Below, piece by piece: positions 10,537-22,369 of a stretch of 64,000 nucleotides of DNA (within the stretch, counting starts at the first letter, position 1; each line of letters starts with the position of its first letter). The notes under the pieces are model-generated. The model ran no database searches, was not told the origin of the DNA, and saw only the letters and a list, made by a program, of their open reading frames with translations. Source of the stretch: Musa acuminata AAA Group (taxonomy: Eukaryota; Streptophyta; Magnoliopsida; Zingiberales; Musaceae); NCBI RefSeq assembly GCF_036884655.1, contig NC_088342.1, forward strand, positions 35,406,001 through 35,470,000. Direction: 5' to 3'. Position numbers and translations under genes: made by a program.

Positions 10537-12261
10537 TCATGCATTCGGACAAATTAATATTCGTAACTCCATAAATGCTCACCAAGTAATACATCAAGTC
10601 GTAGATACCAATAGTTAAACATATCAAGGACTTGCATGTTAGGATCAAGAGCACTAAGAGGGGGGGGGGGGTGTGAATTAGTGTAGCGGAAAACTTTCGA
10701 CGATTTAAAATAACGTTCGTACGATAAAGACGATTTTGGTAAGAAAGCCGATTCGGAAATCACTTTAACTTGTGATCAAGCAAGATGTAGTTAGAGTAAA
10801 GATATAGAGGCAGTTTGTAGTTAAGATAGAGAACAGAATGTAATTGCAAACTGAAATACGACGTTCGTACGATAAAAGCGATTTCAGTATGAAAGCCAAT
10901 TCGAAAATTGCTTTAACTTAGATTAGATGAAGTGTAGTTAAAGTAAAGCTATGGAGGCAGTTTGCAGTTAAGACAGAGAACAAAAAGTAAATGCAAACCA
11001 AGATTTAGAGTAGTTGGGTCAATCTTGACCTATATCCACTTTTGGCTTCCTCCTCCGATGAGGTCACCGACATCCACTAGAGGCCTTCCTTCAATAGGCG
11101 AAGGCCAACCACCCTTTTACAGTTTCACTCCTTTTGACGGGCTTAGGAGACAACCCTTACAGAATTTTCTCTCCTCTCTTGAAAGATCAAAACTTGGAAG
11201 AAAAGAGGGAGGAGAACTTCTAGCCTTTATAAAACTTTTGAGCTCTAAAAATCACAGAGTAAGATTGGATTTTCGGTGCCCTTTCATGCAGGAAAGGGTG
11301 GGGTATATATAGGCCCCAAACTTATTTAAATTTGGAGCTCAAAAATGTCATCTCCTAGATTTTTGGGGTCCTAGCAATACGACCGCCAGACTGGGCAGTA
11401 CGACCGCCTGATAGAGCTCGGAGACTGAGCTCTAGCGGTGCCATCGCTTGACTGGGCCGGTTCCACCACCCAGTCTCACTCGGAGACTGAGCCCAGGCGG
11501 TGCCCCTGCCTTATTGGGGCAGTTCCACCGCCTAGTTTTCTTGGGAGACTGAGCTCCTGGGCAGTGCCACCGCCAACCCAAGCGGTGCCACCGCCGGCCA
11601 AGAAATCTATGTTCGAATGGGCTGATCCATTCGGCCCAATTTGGGTCTGTCAAGGGCCCAATTGCCCCCAAATTAAGTTAATGGGATCACCTCCCATTTC
11701 TAGCTTAATCAATATGCTAACTATGATATTTCTTAAGACATTTACTGCTACTTGCTCTGGTGCGTCAATCGCTTCTTCCAGTGAGCTTTCGGCGAACATC
11801 CGATGAACCCTCGGCGATGCTCCGACGGACTTCCGACAAACTCCTGGACTTGTGACGATCCACTTGGTGAGTTTTGACGAGCTTCTTTGGCAAACTCCTG
11901 GACTTCTCGGATTTGTTCTCATAGAACCTCCGACGACCGTCTGGACTTCCGTCGAACTCTCGAACCCCCAACATGATCATGGTCTTGACTCCGGCACAAC
12001 TCCTGCTACATGTCTTACTTTTATCGTACGAATGTTATTTTAAATCGTCGAAAGTTTTTCGCTGCACTAATTCACCCCCCACCCCCCCACCCCCTCTTAG
12101 TGCTCTTGATCCTAACATGAAAGTCCTTGATATGTTTAACTATTGGTATCTGTTGAATCTCAGATTTCGATGATGAAGTCAATTGTCATTTGTTATCTAA
12201 TCCATATGTTGAGATAAGTGTGCAGGATTAACTACGATGAAAGTAAGACATGCAGCAGGAG
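10531..12261. repeat. Fold-back structure: inverted copies of pol tail plus LTR end around a chimeric LTR
   Basis: Left arm 10531-10738 reads, on the minus strand, from U5 through the LTR end into the end of a Sirevirus pol (stop codon at 10537-10539; the last codons give ELRILICPNA). The right arm is its reverse complement: 12020-12146 plus 22180-22261, now split by the 12152-22179 insertion. Between them lies a minus-strand LTR (starts 10637) that loses its normal U3 end and runs straight into the plus-strand U5 of the right arm, ending CCTAACA at 12117. The end coordinate given extends slightly into the insertion. A self-primed or template-switched reverse transcript would give this form (inference). 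Confidence 0.72.
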
Positions 12262-13240
12262 TTGCGCCGGAGTCAAGACAATGATCACGTTGGGAGTTCG
12301 AGAGTTCGACGGAAGTTCGGACAGTCGTCGGAGGTTCTGTAGGAACAAATCCGAGAAGTCCATGAGCTTGCCAAAGAAGCTCGTCGGAACTCGCCAAGTG
12401 GATCGTCGCAAGTCCAGGAGTTTGCCAGAAGTCCGCAGGAGCATCACCGAGGGTTCATCGGATGATCGACGGAAGTTCGTCGGAAGCTCGCCGGAAGAAG
12501 CGATTGACGCACCGGAGCAAGTTGCAGTAAATGTCTTAGGGAATATCGTAGTTAGCATAATGATTAAGTTGGAAATGGGAGGTGATCCCATTAACTTAAT
12601 CCTGGGGCAATTGGGCCCCTAAAAAACCCAAATTGGACCGAATGGATCAACCCATTCGGACCCTGATCCCTGCCAGGCGGTTAAACCGTCCAAGGCAGGA
12701 GGTTGCACCACTTGGGCTTAGTCTCCGAGCGAGACTGGGAGGTGCAACCGCTCCAGCCAGGCAGTGGCACCACCTGGGCTCAATCTCCGAGCGAGACTGG
12801 GAGGTGCAACCTCCCATGACAGGAGGTGGCACCGCCTGGGCTCGGTCTCCGAGCATTGGCTGAGCGGTGCAACCGCCTCAGTTAGGAGGTTGCATCGCCT
12901 GAGCTCAATCTTAGAGCTCTGGCAGGAGGTGCAACCGCCCCTGACAGGAGGTAGCACCGCCCAGAGGCTCAATCTTCGAGCTCTGCCAGGCGGTGCAACC
13001 GCTCCAGTCAGGAGGTGCAACCGCCTGATCCCAGAATTCTGGGAATTGACAGTTTTGAGCTCCAAATTTGAACTGGGTTGGGGCCTATAAATACCCCACC
13101 CATTCAGCACTAAAAGGGCACAAAATACACACCGAAATCTTGATCTTGTTATGTGATTTTTAGAGCTCAAAATTGTTGTAAAGGCCAAAAGTTCTTCTTC
13201 CTCTTTTCTTCCAAGTTCTTCTCCCTCTTTTCTTCCAACT
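12152..13240 (+). repeat. Truncated 5' LTR of plus-strand Sirevirus
   Basis: Starts TGTTGAATCTCAG. GC minisatellite 12673-13027, TATAAATA box 13086-13093, then a short local duplication of a TTCTTCC-rich segment and an abrupt switch into gag sequence near 13240. About 3-4% different from 20420-22179 by eye. Confidence 0.83.
13086..13093 (+). promoter_or_regulatory. LTR TATA box
   Basis: TATAAATA inside the conserved GGGCCTATAAATACCCC block. The same block occurs at 19118-19125 and 21355-21362 (plus) and, on the minus strand, at 1236-1243, 7365-7372, 44799-44806, 46877-46884, 53089-53096 and 59300-59307. Its position after U3 and before U5-like sequence fits the LTR core promoter. Confidence 0.7.
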
Positions 13241-14146
13241 TCAGAAGACCACTTGAGAGAAAGCTCAAGTGATGAGGACTGTAACGATGACTTGACACTT
13301 CTAACAAGAAAATTTTAAAAATTCATTAAAAGAAACAAGTTTAAAAATGACACAAAAAATAAACTTGAACCCAAGAAGGACCAAGTTATTTGCTATGAGT
13401 GCAAAAAGCCGGGACACTACAAGAGTGATTGTCCCCAAGTCAAAAAGAGAACATCAAAGAAGAAGGCGCTCAAAGCAACATGGGATGACTCGATCACGTC
13501 CGAAGAAGAGGAGTCCAACACCGAGCAAGTTGCTCATTACGCCTTAATGGCCGTCGGAGAGGAGGTAACGAATTTAATAGATGCAGATTTATCATTTGAT
13601 GAATTATTAAATGCCTTCCATGACTTATTTGATGAATGCAAGATTATTAGTAGAAAATATAAATTGCTAAAAAAGGAGCATGATAGTCTTACTTGTAATT
13701 TTGATAAGTTAAAAATTGAATATCATGATAGTTTAAGTTCATGCATAAAATGCCATGATCTAGAAACTCTCCAAAAGGAAAACTTGCTACTTAAGGACAC
13801 CTTGAAGAAATTCGAGGTTGGTAGCAAGTCATTGAATATGATCCTTGCAAACAAGGGTCACGTTCCCAAAAGAAGTGGAATCGGATTTGTGAGAAGTCCT
13901 CACCAAAATCCAACCACCTTCATAAAAGGCCCCATCTTACATGTTCGACACCAAAGCAAATGCAACTTTTGTTGCAAACTTGGACACAAAACGTATTATT
14001 GTCCATTCAAGAAAATTAGTCCAAACAAATTAATTTGGGTTCCTAAAGGAACCATGATAAATTCTATGCAACATGATAAACAATGTAGATCTATTTTTGA
14101 GGCACCCAAAAGCAAATGGGTACCTAAAATTCATCCTTTCTTGTAG
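13241..14146 (+). pseudogene. Gag C-terminal half with two zinc knuckles (Sirevirus)
   Basis: Homologous to the minus-strand gag at 23870-25504. Knuckle 1 is CYECKKPGHYKSDC (13391-13432, CX2CX4HX4C); knuckle 2 is CNFCCKLGHKTYYC (13961-14002). An acidic and coiled-coil-like segment (KLLKKEHDSL..., DLETLQKENLLLK) lies between. The N-terminal capsid half is deleted. A TAA near 13316 breaks the frame where the other copy has a sense codon. The ORF closes with TAG (14144-14146), and pol continues in the same frame beyond it. No function is expected as it stands. Confidence 0.85.
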
Positions 14147-17100
14147 AAACCTATACCATCGCAAGCTAGGAGCAAGAGATGGTACCTTGATAGTGGATGC
14201 TCAAGGCATATAACCGGAGATCCATCTCAATTCTCTAAGCTCACTAGCATAGACGAAGGCTATGTCACCTTCGGAGACAACAACAAGGGTAAAATCATTG
14301 GCAAAGGAACCATAGGTAACAAATCCAACTTCTTTATCGAAGATGTTTTGTTAGTTGATGATTTAAATCATAACCTCTTGAGCATTAGTCAATTATGTGA
14401 TAAAGGATATATTGTCAAATTCGAGTCTAATGCTTGCATCATTGAAAAACCTCACAAAAACACGTCTATGATTACATTAAAACAAAATAACGTATACACT
14501 ATTGACATCAATAATTTGTGTAATGAAATGTGTTTTTCGGTTTTGAATGAGGATGCTTGGCTATGGCATAGAAGATTAGGCCGTGCTAGCATGAAACTAA
14601 TCACTCAAATATCATCTAAAGAACTTGTAAGAGGTATTCCTCATATCAAGTTCATCAAAGATAATGTATGTGATGCTTGCCTAGGTAAACAAATTAAGGG
14701 CAGTTTCAAATATAAGAATCAAATAAGCACCTATAGGCCCTTACAATTGATCCATATAGACTTGTTCGGACCAATCTCTACATCAAGCCTAGGAGGTAGC
14801 AAATACGCCTTCGTCATTGTGGATGACTATAGCAGATACACATGGACTTACTTCTTAAAACAGAAAAATAAATGCTTTAGATATTTTACCAAGTTTTGTA
14901 AACTTGTTCAAAATGAGAAGGGTTCTATGATTTCGTCAATTAGAAGTGATCATGGTGGTGAATTTCAAAACCATGATTTCTAAGAATTTTGTGAACTCAA
15001 TGGATACAACCATAATTTCTCTACTCCTAGAAATCCTCAACAAAATGGAGTAGTAGAAAGAAAAAATCGAAATCTACAAGAAATGGCAAGAACCATGTTG
15101 AATGAACATAGCCTACCCAAATATTTTTGGGCCGAAGCCGTAAATACTGCATGCTATATTTTGAATAGAGTTCTAGTGAGACCCTTACTCACCAAAACTC
15201 CCTATGAGTTATGGAACAACAAAAAACCCAATGTTTCATATTTTAAAGTCTTTGGGTGTAAGTGTTTTATCTTGAATGAAAAATATAACTTAGGAAAATT
15301 TGATGCTAAATCCGATGAAGGAATCTTTCTTGGTTATTCTTCGGTTTCTAAAGCTTTTCATATCTTCAATAAAAGAACTTTAATTATTGAATAATCCATT
15401 CATGTTGTCTTCAATGAGATTTCCGAAATCAGGAAAAACGATTTTGATGATGTTAATTTTGATTCCTTGAATTTAAATGAAACCCCGTCTCCAACTAGCA
15501 ACTTGGATGCATCCACTTTCGAAACATCCTTACCCAAGGATTGGAAGTATGTAGATGCTCATCCTAAGGAGCTAATCTTAGGAGACACATCAAAGGGGGT
15601 TCAAACACGTTCTTCTCTTAAAAATTTTTGTTCCAACGCCGCTTTTCTCTCCCAAATTGAACCCAAATGTGTTGACGAAGCCATGAAAGATGATTCATGG
15701 ATTATCGCAATGCAAGATGAATTAAATTAATTTGAGAGAAATGAGGTGTGGAAGCTTGTTCCTAGGCCAAATGACCATTTAGTTATTGGTACTAAATGGG
15801 TTTTTAGAAACAAGCAAGATGAATATGGTATCGTGGTTAGAAACAAGGCTAGATTAGTGGCCAAAGGTTTCAACCAAGAAGAAGGTATCGATTACGAAGA
15901 AACCTTCGCTCCTGTGGCTCGATTAGAAGCCATAAGGATGCTCCTTGCCTACGCTAGTAGTAACAATTTTAAGTTGTTTCAAATGGATGTTAAAAGCACT
16001 TTTCTTAATGGCTTTATTTCCGAAGAAGTCTATGTTGAACAACCTCCTGGATTTGAAAATAATAGCCTCCCTAATCATGTGTTTAGATTAACTAAAGCTC
16101 TCTATGGTTTAAAACAAGCTCCGAGGGCTTGGTATGAGAGACTTAGTTCTTTTCTTATCGAAAATAATTTCACAAAAGACAAGGTTGATACTACATTATT
16201 CATCAAGAATTTTGAAAATGATTTTCTCATTGTTCAGATTTATGTTGATGATATTATCTTTGGTTCTACGAATGAATCTCTTTGTGAATCTTTTGCTAAA
16301 ACTATGAGTCTTGAATTCGAAACGAGTTTAATGGGAGAATTAACATTCTTCTTAGGCTTACAAATCAAACAACTAAGTAATGACATCTTTATTAGTCAAA
16401 CTAAATATGCTATGAATTTGCTGAAAAAGTTTAATATGAATAACTCAAAAGCTATTACCACTCCTATGAGCACCTCCACTAAGTTAGAAATTGATGAAAG
16501 TGGAGAAAGTTTCGATTAAAAAACTTATAGGGGTATGATAGGAAGTTTACTTTACCTCACTGCAACTAGACCGGATATCATGTTCAGTGTAGGACTTTGT
16601 GCTAGATTTCAATCAAACCCTAAGATATCTCATCTCAAAGCAGTTAAAAGAATACTTAGATATCTTAATGGTACCACAAATCTAGGATTATGGTACCCAA
16701 AATCAGAGAATCTTGAGTTAATTGCTTATGCTGATGCAGACTTTGCTGGCTGTAGACTAGATAGAAAGAGCACATCTGGAACATGTCAATTTTTAGGACA
16801 TGCCCTTGTTTCCTGGTCATCTAAGAAACAAAACTCGGTTGCACTATCAACAACCGAAGCTGAATATATTGCAGCAAGTGCATGTTGTGCACAAGTTGTA
16901 TGGATGAAAAACACCTTAGAAAATTATAAAATTCATCTTAAAAATATTCCTATTAAATGTGATAACACAAGTGCAATATGCCTAACAAAGAATCCTATAC
17001 AACACTCAAGAACAAAACATATTGATATTAGACATCACTTTATACGAGATCATGTTCCTAATCATGATGTAATCATAGAGTTCGTTGATACTAAACATCA

Positions 17101-17191
17101 ATTAGGTGATATTTTTACAAAACCTCTAAGTGAAGAACAATTTGATTTCATAAGAAGAGAATTAGGAATGTTGATGTGTCCGAATACATAA
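14147..17191 (+). pseudogene. Pol (protease-integrase-RT-RNase H) of Sirevirus, broken by nonsense codons
   Basis: One reading frame throughout. Protease motif DSG at 14189-14197; pre-integrase zinc region (LWHRRLG ... CDACLGKQ); integrase catalytic residues in IHIDLFGP, VDDYSRYTW and, after a stop, NGVVERKNR; RT with [11 protein letters not shown] and YVDD (16241-16252); RNase H with YADADFAG, TTEAEYIAAS and CDNTSAI. The true end is TAA at 17189-17191 after MLMCPNT. In-frame TAA codons interrupt it at 14981, 15392, 15728 and 16517, each where relatives have Glu or Gln. No frameshift was found, so decay is by point substitution only. No envelope-like ORF follows. Confidence 0.9.
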
Positions 17192-18227
17192 ACTAGTTAA
17201 AATTATTTTTGGACTTAATTGAATGATCAAATCACTTGATTGCCATTACATGCCAAAATAACATGTTGGAAATTATGTACTGAATACAAAAAATTTCCAT
17301 AACAATTAGCATGTTTTGTCTTCATGATTGTATTTGAAAATCTGTAGCATAGTCTTGTCCGAATGCATGAAAGTGTTCATTTTATGTTTGGATTCGCTTA
17401 ACAATTGGTATCCTAAAAGTCGAATTTTCTTATACACTTATATGTGAAAAATATTTTTCTGAAATGGATTTGATGAAATGATTCCTGCTTATGAATTCCA
17501 TCTTGAAATACGGATGATTGTGTTTTTACTTGCCAAGAGTTGTTTCTCACACATATCTTGATACCTGAAGCATGATTTAATCGGTTTTAACTTCACTCAA
17601 AGTAAATTCATAAATAGCTGGTATCACAAATGGCCTTCCTCCTTCTTGTAAAATGATTATAACAAATAAAAAGGAAGAAGTATTCAAAGTGATCTACATA
17701 TCATGCTTGTATAATTGATTTCCTATCACTTACTATTGAAAATAACATGAACCGAGTAAAGGCATGAACGACTATCACACTTATGCTCAAAATTTGCTTA
17801 TATTGTTCTCTTGGTATCACAATTACCATGCTTTTTGTTGATGACAAAATGGGAGAAATATATGAGTATTAATGCCATGCTTGCATCACCGAGAAATATA
17901 TGAGTATTAATGCCATGCTTGCATCACCAAGAGATGCTATGATTGCTATAATTTGTATTATGCCTTGTTTGTATCAGGTCAAGATATCAAACAAAAAACT
18001 TGCATCGTAATTTTATGTATTGATATCTTACCATGTGATGAAATGCAATAATTACTAAAACATTTGAAATGTGTGCATCATGTAATGATATCAAAATCTT
18101 ACTTCGTAGATTTACATGTTGATATCTTACAATATGATAAATTGCTACTATTACCATCATTCAAACTTGTAATGTAAAATTTGAAAATGAATGTCAAGCC
18201 TTGACATCATCTTCAGAGAGATACTTC
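17192..18227 (+). other. 3' untranslated internal region of Sirevirus, first part
   Basis: AT-rich, no gene seen. Contains 'tgtccgaatgcatgaaagt'-type words that also occur around the fold-back arms, and a perfect 38-bp tandem duplication (17853-17890 and 17891-17928). Ends with ACTTC, the TSD of the inserted solo LTR. Confidence 0.7.
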
Positions 18228-20236
18228 TGTTGAATCTCGGATTTTGATGATGAAGTCAATTGACAATTATTTGACTAATCAGTGTGTTGAGATAAGTGTG
18301 CAGGATTAACTACGATGAAAGTAAGACATGCAGCAGGAGTTGCGCGGGAGTCATGACAATGATCACGTTGGGAGTTCGAGAGCTCGACGGAAGTTCGGAC
18401 AATCGTCGGAGGTTCTACGGGAACAAATCCGAGAAGTCCAGAAGCTTGCCAAAGGAGCTCGTCGGAGCTTGCCAAGTGGATCGTCGCAGTCCACGAGTTT
18501 GCCGGAAGTCCGCAGGAGCATCACCGAGGGTTCATCGGATGATCGACGGAAGTTCGTCGGAAACTCGCCGGAAGAAGCAAGTGAAGCACCGAAGCAAGCT
18601 GCAGAATATGTCTTAGGAAATAATCGTAGTTAGCACTTTGATTAAGTTAGAAATGGGAGGTGATCCCATTAGCTTAATCTTGGGGCAATTAGGCCCCTGA
18701 AGAACTCAAATTGGGTCGAATGGTTCAACCCATTCGGACCCAGGTTGCTGTGGGAAGTGCAACCGCCCAGGCAGGGAGGTAGCACCGCCCAGGCTATGTC
18801 TCCCAGCGAGACTGGGCGGTGCAACTGCCCCAGCCAAGAGGTGCAACCGCCCAGGGGTCAGTCTCCGCTAGAACTCAAGTTTCGAGCTCTACCAAACGGT
18901 GCAACCTCCCCAGTCAGGCGGTGCAACCACCTGAGCTCGGTCTTCGAGCTCTGGCAGAGAGGTGCAACCGCCCCTAACAGAGGTAGCACCGCCCAGAGGC
19001 TCAGTCTTCGAGCTCTGCCAGGCGGTACAACCTCTCCAGTCAGGAGGTGCAACCGCCTGATCCCGGAATTCCGGGATTTGATCGTTTTGAGCTCCAAATT
19101 TGAACTAGGTTAGGGCCTATAAATACCCCACCCATTCAGCACTGAAAAGATATAGAACAACACCGAATTCTTGATCTTCAAATTTGTGTTAAGTCCAAAA
19201 GTTCTCCTCTTTCTGTTCTTCAAGTCTAGAGTTGTAAAGAGAGGAGAGAAAGGTTCTGTAAGGGTTGTCTCCTGAGCCCGTCAAAAGGAGTGAAACTGTA
19301 AAAGGGCAGTTGGCCTTTGCCTATTGAAGGAAGGCCTCTAGTTGACATCGGTGACCTCGTCGGTGGAGGAAGCCAAAAGTGGAGTAGGTCAAGACTGACC
19401 AAACCACTCTAAATCTCTGGTTTGCTTTCATTTTGAGCACTTTATCATTACTGCAAACCTCCTACATAGCTACTGCTCTCTGCGCTTTTACGAACAAGTT
19501 TCTAAGTTCTGTTCTTTCCGAATCTGCATTCAGGCGTAAATCAGTGTTTTCGTACGATCTCTACATTGCGGTTTACACTTACGTTTCGATTCTATTTATA
19601 ACTACAAACTGTCTTCTGCGCTTTTACGAACGAGTTTCTTTGCAGTTTACATTTACGTCTTGATTCTGTTTACAACTGCAAACTGATTTCTACGCTTTTA
19701 CGAACGAGTTTCTCTGCAGTTCACGTTTACATTCCATTTATAACTGCAAACTGACTTCTGCGCTTTTACGAACGAGTGTCTAAGTTCAAATCTTTCCGAA
19801 TCTACGTTTTGACGTAAAACTGTGTTTAGACGCAAACTGCGCTTAGACGCAATCTGCGCTTAAGACGCAAACTGCGCTTAGACGCAATCTGAGCTTCGAC
19901 GCAATCTGCGCTTAGACGCAAACTGCGCTTAGACACAATTTGAGCCTAAGACGCAAACTGCACTTAGATGCAAACTGTGCTTAGTCGCAATCTGCATTTA
20001 GACGCAAACTGCATTTAGACACAAACTGCATTTAGACGCAAACTGCGTAAACTGCGCTTAGACGCAAACTGTGTTTAGACGTAAACTGTACTCAATCATA
20101 AGTAATCTTAGAATCGGATTTTGCATCAAAATAGTTTCTATAAAACAAACGTAGCTTTCGTTTTTAATCGCTGAAAGATTTCCGCTGCACTAATTCACCC
20201 CCCCCCCCCCCCCTCTTAGTGCTCTCGATCCTAATA
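18228..20236 (+). mobile_element. Solo LTR nested in the Sirevirus 3' region
   Basis: 2009 bp, starting TGTTGAATCTCGG and ending GATCCTAATA (terminal CA mutated to TA). ACTTC flanks it at 18223-18227 and 20237-20241. The flanks rejoin to the sequence found uninterrupted, in reverse complement, near 9450. TATA box 19118-19125; GC minisatellite about 18728-19060; a 17-bp GACGCAAACTGCGCTTA-type tandem array at about 19806-20090; U5 hairpin near 20188-20221. A single LTR with a TSD is the usual product of LTR-LTR recombination. Its length and the 17-bp array resemble family B (45813-48267). Confidence 0.88.
19806..20090 (+). repeat. 17-bp tandem array in solo LTR
   Basis: Imperfect copies of GACGCAAACTGCGCTTA, roughly 16 units, some with A for G or T for C. 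The same motif (reverse complement) makes the arrays in family B LTRs at about 45932-46178, 52144-52390 and 58355-58601. Confidence 0.75.
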
Positions 20237-20241
20237 ACTTC

Positions 20242-20419
20242 ATGATGGGAATCATGATAGGAGTATTGATAAGTTTAATTGATTTTAACTTATCAATATG
20301 TCTCTTGAATTCAAAGGTTTTGAATTCAAGAAAGACTTATCTCAAGTATGGCATATAGACAGGGGGAGTTAAGGTTAACTCCATTATCAATTGATTGTCA
20401 TCATCAAAAAGGGGGAGAT
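20242..20419 (+). other. 3' end of Sirevirus internal region with polypurine tract
   Basis: Contains the inverted repeat GGAGTTAAGGTTAACTCC (about 20366-20383) and ends with the tract AAAAAGGGGGAGAT (20406-20419) directly before the 3' LTR; this primes plus-strand DNA synthesis in the family. Confidence 0.82.
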
Positions 20420-22179
20420 TGTTGAATCTCGGATTTTGATGATGAAGTCAATTGTCATTTGTTATCTAATCCATATGTTGAGATAAGTGTGCAGGATTAA
20501 CTATGATGAAAGTAAGACATGCAGCAGGAGTTGCGCCAAAGTCAAGACAATGATCATGTTGGGAGTTCGAGAGTTCGACGGAAGTTCAGACAATCGTCGG
20601 AGGTTCTGCAGGAACAAATCCGAGAAGTCCATGAGCTTGCCAAAGAAGCTCGTCGGAACTCGCCAAGTGGATCGTCGCAAGTCCAGGAGTTTGCTAGAAG
20701 TCCGCAGGAGCATCACCGAGGGTTCATCGGATGATCGACAGAAGTTCGCCGGAAGCTCGCCGGAAGAAGCGATTGACGCACCGGAGAGAGTTGTAGTAAA
20801 TGTCTTAGGGAATATCGTAGTTAGCACAATGATTAAGTTAGAAATGGGAGGTGATCCCATTAACTTAATCTTGGGGCAATTGGGCCCCTAAAAAACCCAA
20901 ATTGGGCCGAATGGATCAACCCATTCGGACCCTGATCCCTGCCAAGCGGTTGAACCGCCCAAGGCAGGAGGTTGCACCGCTTGGGCTCAGTCTCCGAGCG
21001 AGACTGGGAGGTGCAAACACTCCAGCCAGGCGGTGGCACCGCCTGAGCTCAGTCTCTGAGCGAGACTGGGTGGTGCAACCTCCCTTGACAGGAGGTGGCA
21101 CCGCCTGGGCTCGGTCTCCGAGCACTGGCTGAGCGGTGCAACTGCCTCAGTCAGGAGGTTGCACCGCCTGAGCTCAGTCTTCGAGCTCTGGCAGGAGGTG
21201 CAACCGCCCCTGACAGGAGATAGCACCGCCCAGAGGCTCAGTCTTCGAGCTCTGCCAGGCGGTGCAACCGCTCCAGCCAAGAGGTGCAACCGCCTGATCC
21301 CGGAATTCCGGGAATTGACAGTTTTGAGTTCCAAATTTAAACTGGGTTAGGGCCTATAAATACCCCACCCATTCAGCACTGAAAGGGCACAGAATACACA
21401 CCGAAATCTTGATCTTGTTATGTGATTTTTAGAGCTCAAAATTGTTGTAAAGGCCAAAAGTTCTTCTCCCTCTTTTCTTCCAAGTTCTGAGCTGTAAAGA
21501 GAGGAGAGAAAATTCTGTAAGGATTGTCTCCTAAGCCCGTCAAAAGGAGTGAAACTGTAAAAGGGTGGTTGGCCTTCGCCTATTGAAGGAAGGCCTCTAG
21601 TTGACGTCGGTGACCTCGTCGGTGGAGGAAGCCAAAAGTGGAGTAGGTCAAGATTGACCGAACCACTCTAAATCTCGGTTTGCATTTACTTTGAGCATAT
21701 TATCTTTACTGCAAACCTCCTCTAAAGCTTACTGCTTTCTGCGCATATACGATCAAGTTTCAATCTTTGCACTTTCCGAATCAGCATTTAGACGTAAATC
21801 TGTTCTTTCGTACGATCATCATATTTCAGTTTGCGTTTACGTTTTGATTTCTATCATAACTGCAAACTGCCTTTATATCCTTGCTTAAACTGCATCTCGC
21901 CTAATCAAGTGATTTATGAATCACCATTTAGACGTAAATCAGTTTCTTCGTACGAACGTCGTATTTCAGTTTGCGTTTATATTCTGGTTTTCATCATAAC
22001 TGCAAACTGCATTCATAGATTGACTTTAACGTCATCTCGCTTGATCTTAAGTTAAAGTAATCTTAGAATCAGCTTTCACACCGAAATCGTTTTTATCGTT
22101 CGAACGTTTTTTATCGTTGAAAGATTTCCGCTGCACTAATTCACCCCCCCCCCCTCTCTTAGTGCTCTTGATCCTAAAA
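20420..22179 (+). repeat. 3' LTR of plus-strand Sirevirus
   Basis: 1760 bp. GC minisatellite 20937-21300, TATA box 21355-21362, U5 C-tract hairpin near 22132-22165, last bases CCTAAAA followed by the TSD GTATC. Confidence 0.9.
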
Positions 22180-22369
22180 GTATCTATGACTTGATGTATT
22201 ACTTGGTGAGCATTTACGGAGTTAGGAATATTAATTTGTCCGAATGCATGAATTTCATCAATTGGTTTCTTTGTCGGGTAGAATTGTAATATCGTAGGCA
22301 TGGAGTATTCTAGTGATTATGCCACCATATAGAAGCATCAAGTCCTTTTTAGATATTTCTATCATGTTT

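Larger units (their letters stand above)
12152..22179 (+). mobile_element. Plus-strand Sirevirus (Copia, SIRE/Maximus-like), defective
   Basis: GTATC flanks both ends (12147-12151 and 22180-22184). Order: 5' LTR cut at about 13240, gag C-terminal part, protease, integrase, RT, RNase H, about 1 kb untranslated region interrupted by a solo LTR (18228-20236), purine tract, 3' LTR 20420-22179. A deletion removed the end of the 5' LTR, the primer site and the gag N-terminal half. The last bases of the 3' LTR are CTAAAA rather than CTAACA. Domain order (integrase before RT) shows Copia; Gag style, multiple purine tracts and length support a Sirevirus. Confidence 0.9.

Noticed and set aside
10637..12117. 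Ordinary solo LTR
   Set aside because: The flanking 5-mers (TTGCA and TGAAA) are not a TSD, and the homology of the flanks is inverted and extends about 100 bp beyond the LTR edge.
17192..18227. Envelope-like ORF after pol, as in some Sireviruses
   Set aside because: No ORF of useful length and no membrane segment in this interval.
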